63,765 bases of DNA from Nitrospiraceae bacterium. Lineage in GTDB: Bacteria; Nitrospirota; Thermodesulfovibrionia; UBA6902. The stretch spans positions 1 through 63,765 of the forward strand of contig QZKO01000039.1 of assembly GCA_003599505.1 (NCBI GenBank), given 5' to 3'. The translations under genes and the position numbers were made by a program. Below the pieces are notes generated by a model that saw nothing but the letters and a program-made list of their open reading frames with translations, was not told where the DNA came from and did no database searches. Shown one piece after another: positions 23,779 to 32,947 of the stretch; the stretch's first letter is position 1, and each line of letters opens with the position of its first letter.

Positions 23779-25422
23779 ATGAAAAAACATTACCTCATAA
23801 TCTCCTGTTTATTTTTGGTCCTGGCAGGCTCCTATCTGTTTGGAATGCTAAAGGTAGCAGGGGCGCCGGGCTTTCCGCTGGATGACAGCTGGATACACCT
23901 CCAGTTTGCAAAAAACCTGATAACGGGAAACGGTTTCTCATACAATGCCGATATCCCCGTCAATGGTTCAACCAGCCCCCTCTGGACCCTTCTTCTGGCC
24001 GGCGCCTGGGGCATTATACCGAGCTATTTTGCCGCCGCTGTCGTTTTAGGCGTGTTGTTTTCCGTCCTTACATGTATCTATTCCTATAAGATCGCCCAGA
24101 CCATAACTAAAGAAAATAATTATCCCCTTCTTGCAGGGATGCTGGTTGCCGTGACCCCGCCCCTTGCGTGGGCGGCGCTTTCCGGGATGGAACCGCCGTT
24201 GTATGCTTTCCTCGCTCTTGCGGGCATTTATTTTCATATAACATTCAGGGGAAAAAGCGACTGGAGACAGTACGCGGCTACCTCTACATTTGCGCTGACC
24301 GCTGTCGCAAGGCCGGAGTGCCTGATATTGTTCCCGATAGCGGTAATTGACAATTTCATTACCCGGAGACTCGTTGATGACGGAAATAAACGCGAGCTCA
24401 TTAAAAAAAGCCTGCTACATGCTGCCGTTTTCCTGATAATCCTGATACCCTACGCGGTATTCAATTACACCCTGTCGGGAAGCCCTGTGCCGACGTCTTT
24501 TTCAGCCAAGGTAGGCAACAGGGGGATAGTCGATCTGATCGCCCACGGGAATATCAGGAACCTCACGATTATTGTTTACTACGTCTTTCAGAATTATCAC
24601 GACCTGATTAAATCATGTGTGGAAAATAATTTTATCCTGTCCCTCTTTTTTATCATCGGGTTCATAGCGCTCCTGTTCGCGCCTTTCAGGGAAGGTTCCT
24701 CACACAGGTCGTTTATTCTGCCGTTGGTGCTTATACTACAACCTCTGGCAATGGCGGTAGTTACCCCCTTTGAGGGGATACTCATTCAAAACCAGAGATA
24801 CATCACTCACTTTATGCCTCTTCTCGTTATCATTGAGCTCTACGGACTATTCACTCTCCCTGACGTTATCAGGGGTCTTTTTAAGCTTTCTTCACAAAAG
24901 AGGGGCCCGGTGTCGATTCCCGGAAGCATGTCGATAGCAGTTTTATTGCTGATATTCATAGTATCGTTTAAAGTGCAGTTTTTCGCCCGGTTCAGCGATG
25001 CGAAGCCAAAATCACTGCAATACGCATATAATGTCAAGAACATCAATGAAATGCAGGTCCGTATAGGAAAGTGGATTAATGAGAACACCGATAAAAATGC
25101 CGTAATTGCAGCAAATGATATTGGGGCCATAGCCTTCTTCGGCAACAGGCGTATTATAGACACTGTCGGCCTTGTTACCCCGGAGATAATCCCCTACCTG
25201 CGTAAAGGGCCTGACAGGCAGAAGGGGCTGCTGGAATATCTCGAGCTTAAGCGCCCTGACTATCTCGTAATTTTTCCGAACTGGTATCCCATGATTGCGG
25301 CAAGGAGCGATTTATTTGAGAAGGTATACTCGGTCAGACTCAAAGACAATATCACAGCCGGCGGACGGGAAATGGTCGTGTACAGGACCATCCGGGCCGG
25401 CAGCTTTCAAAATAAACCTTAA
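23779..25422 (+). CDS. GT-C family membrane glycosyltransferase
   Basis: This 547-residue polytopic protein has a first-loop acidic motif, FPLDDSWIHLQFAKN, followed by VNGSTSPLWTLLL. These are the DD and GxTSPLW features of GT-C transferases. The soluble C-terminal domain (KWINENTDKNAVIAANDIGA, then RRIIDTVGLVTPE) is shared with the protein at 3333-4925. The start at ATG 23779 (MKKHYLII) gives a clean first membrane helix; a longer frame from 23704 overlaps the flippase and is less likely. The gene ends 3 nt before hypF. It is predicted to transfer a sugar from a polyprenyl-phosphate donor in the periplasm. Confidence 0.75.
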   Translation: MKKHYLIISCLFLVLAGSYLFGMLKVAGAPGFPLDDSWIHLQFAKNLITGNGFSYNADIPVNGSTSPLWTLLLAGAWGIIPSYFAAAVVLGVLFSVLTCIYSYKIAQTITKENNYPLLAGMLVAVTPPLAWAALSGMEPPLYAFLALAGIYFHITFRGKSDWRQYAATSTFALTAVARPECLILFPIAVIDNFITRRLVDDGNKRELIKKSLLHAAVFLIILIPYAVFNYTLSGSPVPTSFSAKVGNRGIVDLIAHGNIRNLTIIVYYVFQNYHDLIKSCVENNFILSLFFIIGFIALLFAPFREGSSHRSFILPLVLILQPLAMAVVTPFEGILIQNQRYITHFMPLLVIIELYGLFTLPDVIRGLFKLSSQKRGPVSIPGSMSIAVLLLIFIVSFKVQFFARFSDAKPKSLQYAYNVKNINEMQVRIGKWINENTDKNAVIAANDIGAIAFFGNRRIIDTVGLVTPEIIPYLRKGPDRQKGLLEYLELKRPDYLVIFPNWYPMIAARSDLFEKVYSVRLKDNITAGGREMVVYRTIRAGSFQNKP

Positions 25423-25425
25423 ATC

Positions 25426-27711
25426 ATGAAGCACAGGATGCAGATAACTATTAAAGGGATTGTGCAAGGCGTGGGTTTCAGACCGTTCATTTATAATCTT
25501 GCCAGGAGGCTCAACCTTTCCGGTTACGTGCTCAACAATACTACCGGCGTATCCATCGAGGTAGAAGGCGAGGGCCCCGACATAAAGGAATTCCTCGATA
25601 GCGTGAAGACCCAGCCGCCTCCGCAAGCGGATATCTTTGAAATAAAGAGTGACCACGCCGATCCGATAGGGTATGAGAATTTTGAGATCAGGGAGAGCGA
25701 GGACGTTGAGGAGAAGTTCGTTCCTATATCGCCTGAGCTTGCGACCTGCAAAGAGTGCGTCTCCGAATTGTTCGATCCGAAAGACAGGCGGCACCGGTAT
25801 CCTTTTATAAACTGCACCAACTGCGGCCCGAGGTTCACCATTGTAAAGGACATTCCTTATGACAGGAAATTTACGACCATGTCGGTCTTCCCTATGTGCG
25901 AAAAATGCAATGCTGAATACCATGATCCGGCAGACAGGAGATTCCATGCGCAGCCTAACGCCTGTCCCGTGTGCGGGCCGAGGCTTTTTCTGCTTGACAG
26001 CGAGAGAAAAGAGCTTCCCGTTGAAGACGTGATATCCGGGGCGTGCAGGCTTTTAAAGGAAGGCAAGATCATCGCAGTCAAAGGTCTCGGAGGCTATCAC
26101 CTCGCCTGCGACGCGCAGAACAGGGACGCGGTAGCGAGACTGAGGGCCAGGAAGTTCAGGGAGTATAAACCCTTTGCTATTATGGTAAAGGACCTTAAGA
26201 CCGCAAAAGAAATTTGCTTTGTGAATGAAAAAGAAGAGCAGCTTCTAAGCGGTGTAAAACGTCCGATAGTCCTACTTAAGAAACGGCCTGACGCCCCTGT
26301 CTCAGAGGATGTCGCGCCGGACCAGAAATACTTCGGCGTCATGCTGCCGTATACGCCGCTTCACCATCTGCTGCTTGCGGAGTCCGGGCTTATACTCGTC
26401 ATGACGAGCGCCAACATAAGCTCGGAGCCGATCGTCTTTGAGGATAAAGACGCGTTTGACAGGCTGAAAGACATAACCGATTATTACGTCATCCATAATA
26501 GGGAGATACACATAAGGACGGACGATTCCGTGAGCAGGGTAGAGCGCGGAAAAGACGTCGTGCTGAGAAGGTCCAGGGGGTATGCCCCGCATCCCCTGTT
26601 GATGAAGCATTCATTCACCGAGCAAATACTCGCATGCGGCGCGGAACTAAAAAACACATTTTGCCTCACAAGGGGCAATTACGCATTTCTCAGTCATCAT
26701 ATCGGGGACCTCGAAAACCTGGAGACGCTCTCGTCGTTTGAAAGCGGCATTGAGCATTTCAAGAGGATCTTCAATATAGAGCCTGCCGTTATCGCATATG
26801 ACCTGCATCCCGAATATCTTTCCACAAAGTATGCGCACTCTTTAAAAGAGACCGGGAAGGTCGGCGTGCAGCATCACCACGCGCATATCATAAGCTGCAT
26901 GGGCGACAACGGTCTGGAGGGAGAGATAATCGGTGTGTCTTTTGACGGCACGGGTTACGGGCTTGACGGCAAGATATGGGGCGGCGAATTCCTGGTCTGC
27001 AATTACGGCGCTTTTCAGAGGGCGGCGCATTTTGAATATTTCCAGCTCAACGGCGGGGAAAAGGCGATAAAAGAGCCGTGGAGGATAGCGGCTTCGTTAC
27101 TGTATAAAATTTACGGCGATGATATGATGGACTTAAACATTGATCTCGTGAAAACGCTCGAAAACGATAAGTGGCATATCCTTAAACAGATGATAGAGAA
27201 GGGCGTCAATTCACCTTTGACGTCGAGCGCCGGTCGAATATTTGACGCGGTGTCCGCCCTTTTAGGGATAAGAAAAGAGATCTATTATGAAGGCCAGGCC
27301 GCCATCGAGCTTGAAACGAAGGCCGACCCCGCGGATAAAGGCAGGTATGAGATCGCCTATAAAGAGCATGACGGCAAAACAGAGATCGTCCTCGTCCCTT
27401 TGATTAAAGGCATTGTCTCGGACCTTGCAAAAGGGACAGGCGTTGATACCATATCCGCAAGGTTTCACAACACGATGGCGGGCATTGTTTTAGATGTATG
27501 CCTGAAGCTTAAAAAACATACTGGGACCGACAGGGTGGCTTTGAGCGGCGGGGTGTTCCAGAATTCGCTGCTTATGGAGAAGACGTGTAAGCTCCTTGAT
27601 GAAAACGGCTTCAAGGTTTATACGCACCGCAGGGTACCGACGAATGACGGAGGCCTGTCGCTGGGGCAGGCGATCATTGCGAATGAACGGATAAAAGCGG
27701 GGAAGGTTTGA
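25426..27711 (+). CDS. hypF: Carbamoyltransferase HypF, [NiFe]-hydrogenase maturation
   Basis: This 761-residue protein has the full HypF architecture. An acylphosphatase domain (1-90, GIVQGVGFRPFIYNLA) is followed by two zinc-finger sets (CKEC, CTNC, CEKC, CPVC), a YrdC-like domain (IAVKGLGGYHLACDA) and a Kae1-like C-terminal domain with HHHAHIISCMGD and ALSGGVFQN. It forms carbamoyl-AMP from carbamoyl phosphate and ATP and passes the carbamoyl group to the HypE C-terminal Cys for cyanide-ligand synthesis. It starts 3 nt after the GT-C gene and overlaps no other. hypE is 2.1 kb downstream with two unrelated genes between; hypC and hypD are not in the window. Confidence 0.95.
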   Translation: MKHRMQITIKGIVQGVGFRPFIYNLARRLNLSGYVLNNTTGVSIEVEGEGPDIKEFLDSVKTQPPPQADIFEIKSDHADPIGYENFEIRESEDVEEKFVPISPELATCKECVSELFDPKDRRHRYPFINCTNCGPRFTIVKDIPYDRKFTTMSVFPMCEKCNAEYHDPADRRFHAQPNACPVCGPRLFLLDSERKELPVEDVISGACRLLKEGKIIAVKGLGGYHLACDAQNRDAVARLRARKFREYKPFAIMVKDLKTAKEICFVNEKEEQLLSGVKRPIVLLKKRPDAPVSEDVAPDQKYFGVMLPYTPLHHLLLAESGLILVMTSANISSEPIVFEDKDAFDRLKDITDYYVIHNREIHIRTDDSVSRVERGKDVVLRRSRGYAPHPLLMKHSFTEQILACGAELKNTFCLTRGNYAFLSHHIGDLENLETLSSFESGIEHFKRIFNIEPAVIAYDLHPEYLSTKYAHSLKETGKVGVQHHHAHIISCMGDNGLEGEIIGVSFDGTGYGLDGKIWGGEFLVCNYGAFQRAAHFEYFQLNGGEKAIKEPWRIAASLLYKIYGDDMMDLNIDLVKTLENDKWHILKQMIEKGVNSPLTSSAGRIFDAVSALLGIRKEIYYEGQAAIELETKADPADKGRYEIAYKEHDGKTEIVLVPLIKGIVSDLAKGTGVDTISARFHNTMAGIVLDVCLKLKKHTGTDRVALSGGVFQNSLLMEKTCKLLDENGFKVYTHRRVPTNDGGLSLGQAIIANERIKAGKV

Positions 27712-27712
27712 G

Positions 27713-28606
27713 ATGCTTAATTGCAGTATCGGCATAATGGCTTATAATGAAGAAGCCAATATCGGCAATCTGCTTGAGGCCCTGCTTATTCAAAAAACCC
27801 ATATCTGCCCGATAAAGGAGATATACGTTGTTGCAAGCGGCTGTGAAGACGGCACCGAGGATATCGTCAGGGATTACTCAAAGAAAGACGGCAGGATAAA
27901 GCTCCTGGTCCAGGAGAACAGGGAAGGAAAGGCGTCCGCCGTAAATCTTTTCCTCTCTGTTGCTCAAGGTGAAATAATCATGCTTGAAAGCGCCGATACC
28001 ATTCCCGCGCCGGGGACAATCGAAAAAATGGCGGCCCCGTTCTTTGACCCTTCCGTAGGCATGACGGGAGGACGGCCCGTGCCGGTTGACAGTCCCGATA
28101 ATTTCCTGGGCTTTACCGTCAATCTCCTCTGGAGGCTTCATCACATGATCTCACTTGAGCATCCGAAGATGGGCGAACTGATCGCGTTCAGAAACGTTGT
28201 TAAAGAGATCCCTGTCGACACGGCTGTGGATGAAGCGAGCATCGAGGCAATTGTTACGGACGCAGGCTTTAGAATAAAATATGCGGAGGACGCCGTGGTC
28301 TACAATAAAGGCCCTGAAAACATAAGAGAGTTCATAAAACAGAGACGCAGGATCGCCGCCGGGCATATATATGTCGGCAAGACCCAGCATCATTCCGTCT
28401 CGACAACTTCCGTAACGCATATATTGAAACCGCTTTTAAGGGATTTAAAGTGGTCGATGAAAGATATCCTCTGGACTTCCGGGGCGGTCCTCCTGGAGGC
28501 GTGGGGCAGGTTTTTAGGCTTTTATGATTTTCACGTCAGAAAGAGAAATCCCTTCATATGGGACATCTCAACGTCCACAAAGAAGTTGAAGGGAACGATA
28601 AATTGA
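27713..28606 (+). CDS. Family 2 glycosyltransferase
   Basis: This 297-residue protein has a GT-A core: IGIMAYNEEANIGNLLEALL, ASGCEDGTEDIV, an EGKASAVNLFL nucleotide-binding segment and a metal-site region at ESADTIP, where the usual DxD is altered. A KQRRRIAAGH acceptor-helix motif comes late. A C-terminal hydrophobic stretch (ILWTSGAVLLEAWGRFLGF) may touch the membrane. It starts one base after the hypF stop and is coupled to the next gene by a TTGA overlap. Such genes are not usual between hypF and hypE. The sugar and acceptor are unknown. Confidence 0.8.
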   Translation: MLNCSIGIMAYNEEANIGNLLEALLIQKTHICPIKEIYVVASGCEDGTEDIVRDYSKKDGRIKLLVQENREGKASAVNLFLSVAQGEIIMLESADTIPAPGTIEKMAAPFFDPSVGMTGGRPVPVDSPDNFLGFTVNLLWRLHHMISLEHPKMGELIAFRNVVKEIPVDTAVDEASIEAIVTDAGFRIKYAEDAVVYNKGPENIREFIKQRRRIAAGHIYVGKTQHHSVSTTSVTHILKPLLRDLKWSMKDILWTSGAVLLEAWGRFLGFYDFHVRKRNPFIWDISTSTKKLKGTIN

Positions 28607-29856
28607 AAGAAGCAAGATTGAAATTTCTCCGCTTTCACTGCCTGGACCGGCATCACTGCGCGGTCCAGTATCACCACCTGGTAGATGGAATTATAAAAAG
28701 GTTTGAAGCCGCCAACCCTCATGTTAAGATCGAATCGACCATCATGAGGAACTGGTATCAGCTTATGCATATACTGAACAAGAAGCTCCATACCGACGAA
28801 ACGCCGGATATATTCCATACCTGCGGCGGCGGCATACTCGAGGAGCTCTCCGATGCGGGTTTGGTATACGACCTTACACATGAGCTGGACGGCGGCTGGC
28901 GGAAGGACTTTGTGCCTGCCTCTCTTCAGCCGCTGAGGTTTCACGGGAAAGATTTCGCAATTCCCCTTGAGCAGGGCTGCATATTCGTCTGGTACAACAA
29001 GAAGATATTTAAAGCTTTCGGTTTTTCAGTTCCGAAGACTTTCGATGACCTTCTTTACATTTGCAGGGAGCTTGCAAAGAAAGGCATCGTGCCTTTTACG
29101 GTCGGCAACGGCGAGAGATGGCCCGGCGCCTTTTTCTTCTCACACCTGTTTCACAGGATCGGCGGGGAAGAAGTGTTTGTCAGCGACTTCACGAAAGCCT
29201 CCAATTACGATCATATTAGAAACAGCTTTATTGCGGCGGCGTCAAAGCTGCTTGAGCTTGTAGACGCAGGCGCATTCCACAAAGACTGCAACACCATGGA
29301 TTATTATCAGCAGCGCATGATGCTTGTCGAAGGCAAGGCCGCCATGCAGATAAACGGCAATCGCCTTCTGAATTATTTATTGGCTGAAGGGCCAGCTATA
29401 ATTGACAGTCTCGACATATTTTCATTCCCGCTCGTGGACGGCGGCAGAGGGAAGACCACAACCCTCTTCGGCGGCTCTCTTGCAACTTATGCCGTATCGG
29501 AGAAATCGGGGCATAAGCGGGAAGCGGTCCAATTTTTAAAATGTTTGACGGACCGGCAGGCTGCAAGGGACGTCATCTTTAACATGGGCGACATACCGGC
29601 TTTGACCCACGTTCCTTTCAGCGAATATCCGTCCGCGGTTCATGCGCGGATGGCGGAGGAATTGAGTATGGCCGAGAATCTTCAGGTGCATTATTTCAAA
29701 TACCTTCCGCCTCATGCAGCCGGAGTTTATCTGAACATAGTGGCCAAGCTTTTTGAAAAAGAGATCACGCCTGAAGAGGCCTTTAAGACGGTTGAGCAGG
29801 CGCTTGCCGCCAGGACAGGAAATAACGTGAACAAATCAGGAGGCATTGAAATATGA
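28603..29856 (+). CDS. Family 1 solute-binding-protein-like, no signal peptide
   Basis: This 417-residue protein has the MalE-like fold: IIKRFEAANPHVKIES near the N-terminus, PDIFHTCGGGILEEL, YNKKIFKAFGFSVPKTFDDLL, a GKAAMQINGN motif and FGGSLATYAVSEKSG. Translation most likely begins at TTG 28603, overlapping the GT2 stop, after GAAGGGAA. The first beta-strand of the fold begins almost at once, so there is no signal peptide or lipobox. No ABC permease or ATPase gene is nearby. It therefore looks like a cytosolic carbohydrate-binding protein recruited for another use. Its stop overlaps the hypE start (ATGA). Confidence 0.75.
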   Translation: MKEARLKFLRFHCLDRHHCAVQYHHLVDGIIKRFEAANPHVKIESTIMRNWYQLMHILNKKLHTDETPDIFHTCGGGILEELSDAGLVYDLTHELDGGWRKDFVPASLQPLRFHGKDFAIPLEQGCIFVWYNKKIFKAFGFSVPKTFDDLLYICRELAKKGIVPFTVGNGERWPGAFFFSHLFHRIGGEEVFVSDFTKASNYDHIRNSFIAAASKLLELVDAGAFHKDCNTMDYYQQRMMLVEGKAAMQINGNRLLNYLLAEGPAIIDSLDIFSFPLVDGGRGKTTTLFGGSLATYAVSEKSGHKREAVQFLKCLTDRQAARDVIFNMGDIPALTHVPFSEYPSAVHARMAEELSMAENLQVHYFKYLPPHAAGVYLNIVAKLFEKEITPEEAFKTVEQALAARTGNNVNKSGGIEI

Positions 29857-30863
29857 AAAAAGACAAAATAACCCTCGCACACGGAGGCGGCGGGCAGATC
29901 GCGAACGAGCTGATAGAGGGGCTTTTCCTCCCCATCCTCGGCAATCCTATATTGAACAAGCTGAACGACCAGGGGGTCTTTGAAATAAACTCCACGAGGT
30001 TCGCCTTCACTACGGATTCATACGTCATCAATCCGATCTTCTTCCCCGGCGGCGATATCGGGGAGCTTGCCGTTTACGGGACGGTGAATGACCTTTCAAT
30101 GGGCGGCGCAAGACCTCTTTACCTCAGTGTCGGCTTGATAATAGAGGAAGGCTTTCCAATGGATGATCTGACGAGGATAATGAATTCCATAAAAAAGGCC
30201 GCAAAGGAATCGGACGTCCAGATCATTGCAGGAGATACAAAGGTAGTAAATAAGGGCGGCGTTGACGGCATATTCATAAACACGGCCGGAGTGGGCGTCA
30301 TTGAATATAACCATAATATCTCCGCCGACAACCTGCAGGCAGGCGATAAAATAATCCTCAGCGGTTACCTCGCCGACCACGGCATCGCCATAATGGCAAA
30401 GAGGGAAGGGCTTATCTTTAATAACACGATATTGAGCGACAGCGCCCCTTTAAATAATATCGTTTCGGAGATGCTCAAGACCGGCGCGGAGATACACGCC
30501 ATGAGAGACCCCACCCGGGGCGGCTTGTCCTCTACGCTGAATGAATTTGCAAAGAAGTCCGGCGTCGGCATCGTTATTGAAGAAGCTAAGATACCCATCA
30601 GGGAAGAAGTGAGCGAGGCGTGCGAGATACTCGGCCTTAATCCGCTCTATGTCGCCAATGAAGGGAAGCTGGTGGCCGTGGTCAAAAGGGACGGCGCGGA
30701 CGTTATTCTCGAAGCCATGAGAAAAAGCAGGTTCGGCGAAATGGCCGCCCTCATCGGCGAAGTCACGGATTCGCACAAGGGGAAGGTTTTTATGAAGACC
30801 GTTACAGGCGCCACAAAGATTGTCGACATGTCCGTCGGAGACCAGCTTCCGAGGATCTGTTGA
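29853..30863 (+). CDS. hypE: Carbamoyl-dehydratase HypE, [NiFe]-hydrogenase maturation
   Basis: This 336-residue AIR-synthase/PurM-family protein starts with LAHGGGGQIANELI and has GGDIGELAVYGTVNDLSMGG, IIAGDTKVV and RDPTRGGLSSTLNE. It ends in PRIC, whose Cys accepts the carbamoyl group from HypF and is dehydrated with ATP to a thiocyanate. All hallmark segments are intact, so it is likely functional. It is coupled to the upstream solute-binding-like gene by a four-base overlap, with AGGAGG upstream. It is followed 10 nt later by a radical SAM gene. Confidence 0.95.
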   Translation: MKKDKITLAHGGGGQIANELIEGLFLPILGNPILNKLNDQGVFEINSTRFAFTTDSYVINPIFFPGGDIGELAVYGTVNDLSMGGARPLYLSVGLIIEEGFPMDDLTRIMNSIKKAAKESDVQIIAGDTKVVNKGGVDGIFINTAGVGVIEYNHNISADNLQAGDKIILSGYLADHGIAIMAKREGLIFNNTILSDSAPLNNIVSEMLKTGAEIHAMRDPTRGGLSSTLNEFAKKSGVGIVIEEAKIPIREEVSEACEILGLNPLYVANEGKLVAVVKRDGADVILEAMRKSRFGEMAALIGEVTDSHKGKVFMKTVTGATKIVDMSVGDQLPRIC

Positions 30864-30873
30864 GCGTATTTAG

Positions 30874-31938
30874 ATGATCGAATTAATCCCCCGCATCCCC
30901 CTCTTTAAACTCTTCAGAAGCTTCGGCGTGCCGGGAATGCTGCCCGTAAGCCTGACGGTCAGTGTTACGGGCAGGTGTAATTCCCGGTGTATGACCTGTA
31001 ATATCTACAATAAAAAGACCGGGGAATTATCTCTTGAGGAGTATGAGAAAATATTCAGCTCCATCGGCAAGGCGCCGTACTGGATAACGTTCAGCGGGGG
31101 CGAGCCGTTCTTGCGTGAAGATATCGCGGAGATATGCAAGAGCGCTTATAAGAATTGCGGGCCGAAGATCATCAACATCCCCACAAACGGGCTGCTTTCC
31201 GACAGGATCGAGAAAGGGGTAAGGGCAATACTTGACGGTTGTCCCGGTTCGAGCCTGATCATTAATCTCTCAATTGACGGAATCGGTGAAAGACACGATG
31301 AAATACGCGGGGTAAAAGGGTGTTTTGAGAGAGCGATGAGCACATATGAAAGGCTGAAATCGATCAAACATAAAAATTTGACGGTCGGCATACACACCGT
31401 CATATCCAGATATAATGCAAAGGAGATACCGTCGCTTTACAAGCGGATTAAAGAGCTGAAGCCGGATTCCTATATTACCGAGATAGCCGAGGAGCGCGTA
31501 GAGCTCGGCACCATCGGCGCCGGCATTACGCCTTCTTTGCGGGATTATTCCGCCGCCGTTGACTTTCTCTCAAACGAAATGAAAGACTGGGATATGAAAG
31601 GGCTTGCGAGGATAACAAGGGCGTTCCGTATGAGATATTATCAGACCGTAAAGAAGATATTGAAAGACAATAAAGAGGTCATCCCCTGTTTTGCGGCTTT
31701 CGCTTCCTGCCAGATAACTCCCGAAGGCGACGTTTGGGCGTGCTGTATAAAGGCGGAGAATATGGGGGCGCTGCGCGATGCGGGTTATGATTTTAGAAAG
31801 ACATGGTTTTCGGATAAAGCGAAGGAGGTAAGGAATTCCATCCGGCAAGGTAAATGCTTTTGTCCGCTTGCCAACGCCAGTTACACGAATATGCTGTTTA
31901 CCCCGCAATATCTTTTCTTCGGAAGAAATTCAAGGTGA
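30874..31938 (+). CDS. Radical SAM protein with SPASM-like C-terminus
   Basis: This 354-residue protein has a CxxxCxxC cluster motif (CNSRCMTC) at about 35-42, FSGGEPFLRED and a PTNGLLS segment. The C-terminal part has extra cysteines (CFAAFASC, WACC, CFC) consistent with a SPASM or twitch domain holding auxiliary Fe-S clusters. SPASM enzymes modify peptides or sugars. It starts 10 nt after hypE and ends overlapping the NAD-epimerase start. The substrate is unknown. It could act on a glycan nucleotide or on a peptide; the Cys-repeat protein 1.9 kb downstream is a speculative candidate. Confidence 0.75.
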   Translation: MIELIPRIPLFKLFRSFGVPGMLPVSLTVSVTGRCNSRCMTCNIYNKKTGELSLEEYEKIFSSIGKAPYWITFSGGEPFLREDIAEICKSAYKNCGPKIINIPTNGLLSDRIEKGVRAILDGCPGSSLIINLSIDGIGERHDEIRGVKGCFERAMSTYERLKSIKHKNLTVGIHTVISRYNAKEIPSLYKRIKELKPDSYITEIAEERVELGTIGAGITPSLRDYSAAVDFLSNEMKDWDMKGLARITRAFRMRYYQTVKKILKDNKEVIPCFAAFASCQITPEGDVWACCIKAENMGALRDAGYDFRKTWFSDKAKEVRNSIRQGKCFCPLANASYTNMLFTPQYLFFGRNSR

Positions 31939-32927
31939 ATATATTGGTTACAGGGGGCACAGGGTTTATCGGCAGCAACCTTGTGCACAGGCTCACGGCG
32001 GACAGCCATAGAGTAATTGTCCCTGTAAGAAAGCAGAGCAGCACAAAATGGCTTTCCCCCTCTAACGTAGAGATAATTGAAACCGATCTGTCCGAACATG
32101 AGAAAGTAAAAGGGCTTTTAAAAGGAGTTGACGTCGTTTTTCACCTTGCCTCCATCAGAGGGAGCGGATGGTCCTATCCGGAGGAACAGATATTAAACAC
32201 GAACATAAGAATAACGGAGAATTTGCTTGAGGCATCCGCCGGCATTAACAGACATTTTATTTACATCAGCTCGGTAGGTGTTCACGGTTATTTAAACGGA
32301 CGGACAGCAGATGAAAATTTTCCATATAACCCTTCGACAAGATACGGGATGACAAAGTGCGAATCGGAAAAACTGGTAAAGAAATATCATGAAGAAAAGG
32401 GACTGAAGACAACCATAATCCGTCCTGTTATAACGTACGGTCCGAAGGATACGTGGGGAATGGTCCCTAAATTGATAGGGCTCATAAATTCAAGGAAATA
32501 CCTTACCGTAGGGAGCGGTGAAAACAGGGTGCATCTTATTTATATAGACGACCTGATTGACGGGATGCTGTTCGCAATGAATAAACCCGACAGTTACGGG
32601 GAGACCTTTATCCTTGCGGGTGAACGACCTATAACTATAAACGGGTTAGTCGACATAATAGAAAAGACATTAAAAGCGTCCGTATCCGGCGTGCATGTGC
32701 CTTTATGGTTTGCCCGGACAATTGCCGTTATCATGGAAACCGCGTACAAAGCTTTGTTGAAAGGTAAAGAGCCTGTCATCACAAGGGACAAGATCAACAT
32801 CATGACGGTGGACAGGGCTTACGCTATAACAAAGGCAAAGAGCCTGCTCGGGTTTTCCCCGTCAACGGACTATGAAAAAGGACTGAGCATGACCATACGA
32901 TGGCTGAAAGAAAATAAACTGATATAA
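31935..32927 (+). CDS. NAD-dependent epimerase/dehydratase
   Basis: This 330-residue extended SDR has the glycine-rich NAD motif VTGGTGFIGSNL at its N-terminus, ISSVGVHGYL and a catalytic YGMTKCESEK (YxxxK), followed by an IRPVITYGP motif. It is likely a sugar-nucleotide epimerase or dehydratase, or a hydroxysteroid-like dehydrogenase; the exact reaction cannot be chosen from sequence alone. The start is GTG 31935, overlapping the radical SAM stop (GTGA). A much longer reading frame from 31854 is excluded by the overlap and the perfect motif position. Confidence 0.8.
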   Translation: MNILVTGGTGFIGSNLVHRLTADSHRVIVPVRKQSSTKWLSPSNVEIIETDLSEHEKVKGLLKGVDVVFHLASIRGSGWSYPEEQILNTNIRITENLLEASAGINRHFIYISSVGVHGYLNGRTADENFPYNPSTRYGMTKCESEKLVKKYHEEKGLKTTIIRPVITYGPKDTWGMVPKLIGLINSRKYLTVGSGENRVHLIYIDDLIDGMLFAMNKPDSYGETFILAGERPITINGLVDIIEKTLKASVSGVHVPLWFARTIAVIMETAYKALLKGKEPVITRDKINIMTVDRAYAITKAKSLLGFSPSTDYEKGLSMTIRWLKENKLI

Positions 32928-32947
32928 TCTTGTTAGAGAGAACTGAA

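Noticed and set aside
27713-29856. Classical ABC sugar transporter between hypF and hypE
   Set aside because: Only a binding-protein-like gene is present; there is no permease, ATPase or signal peptide, so it is not a standard uptake system.
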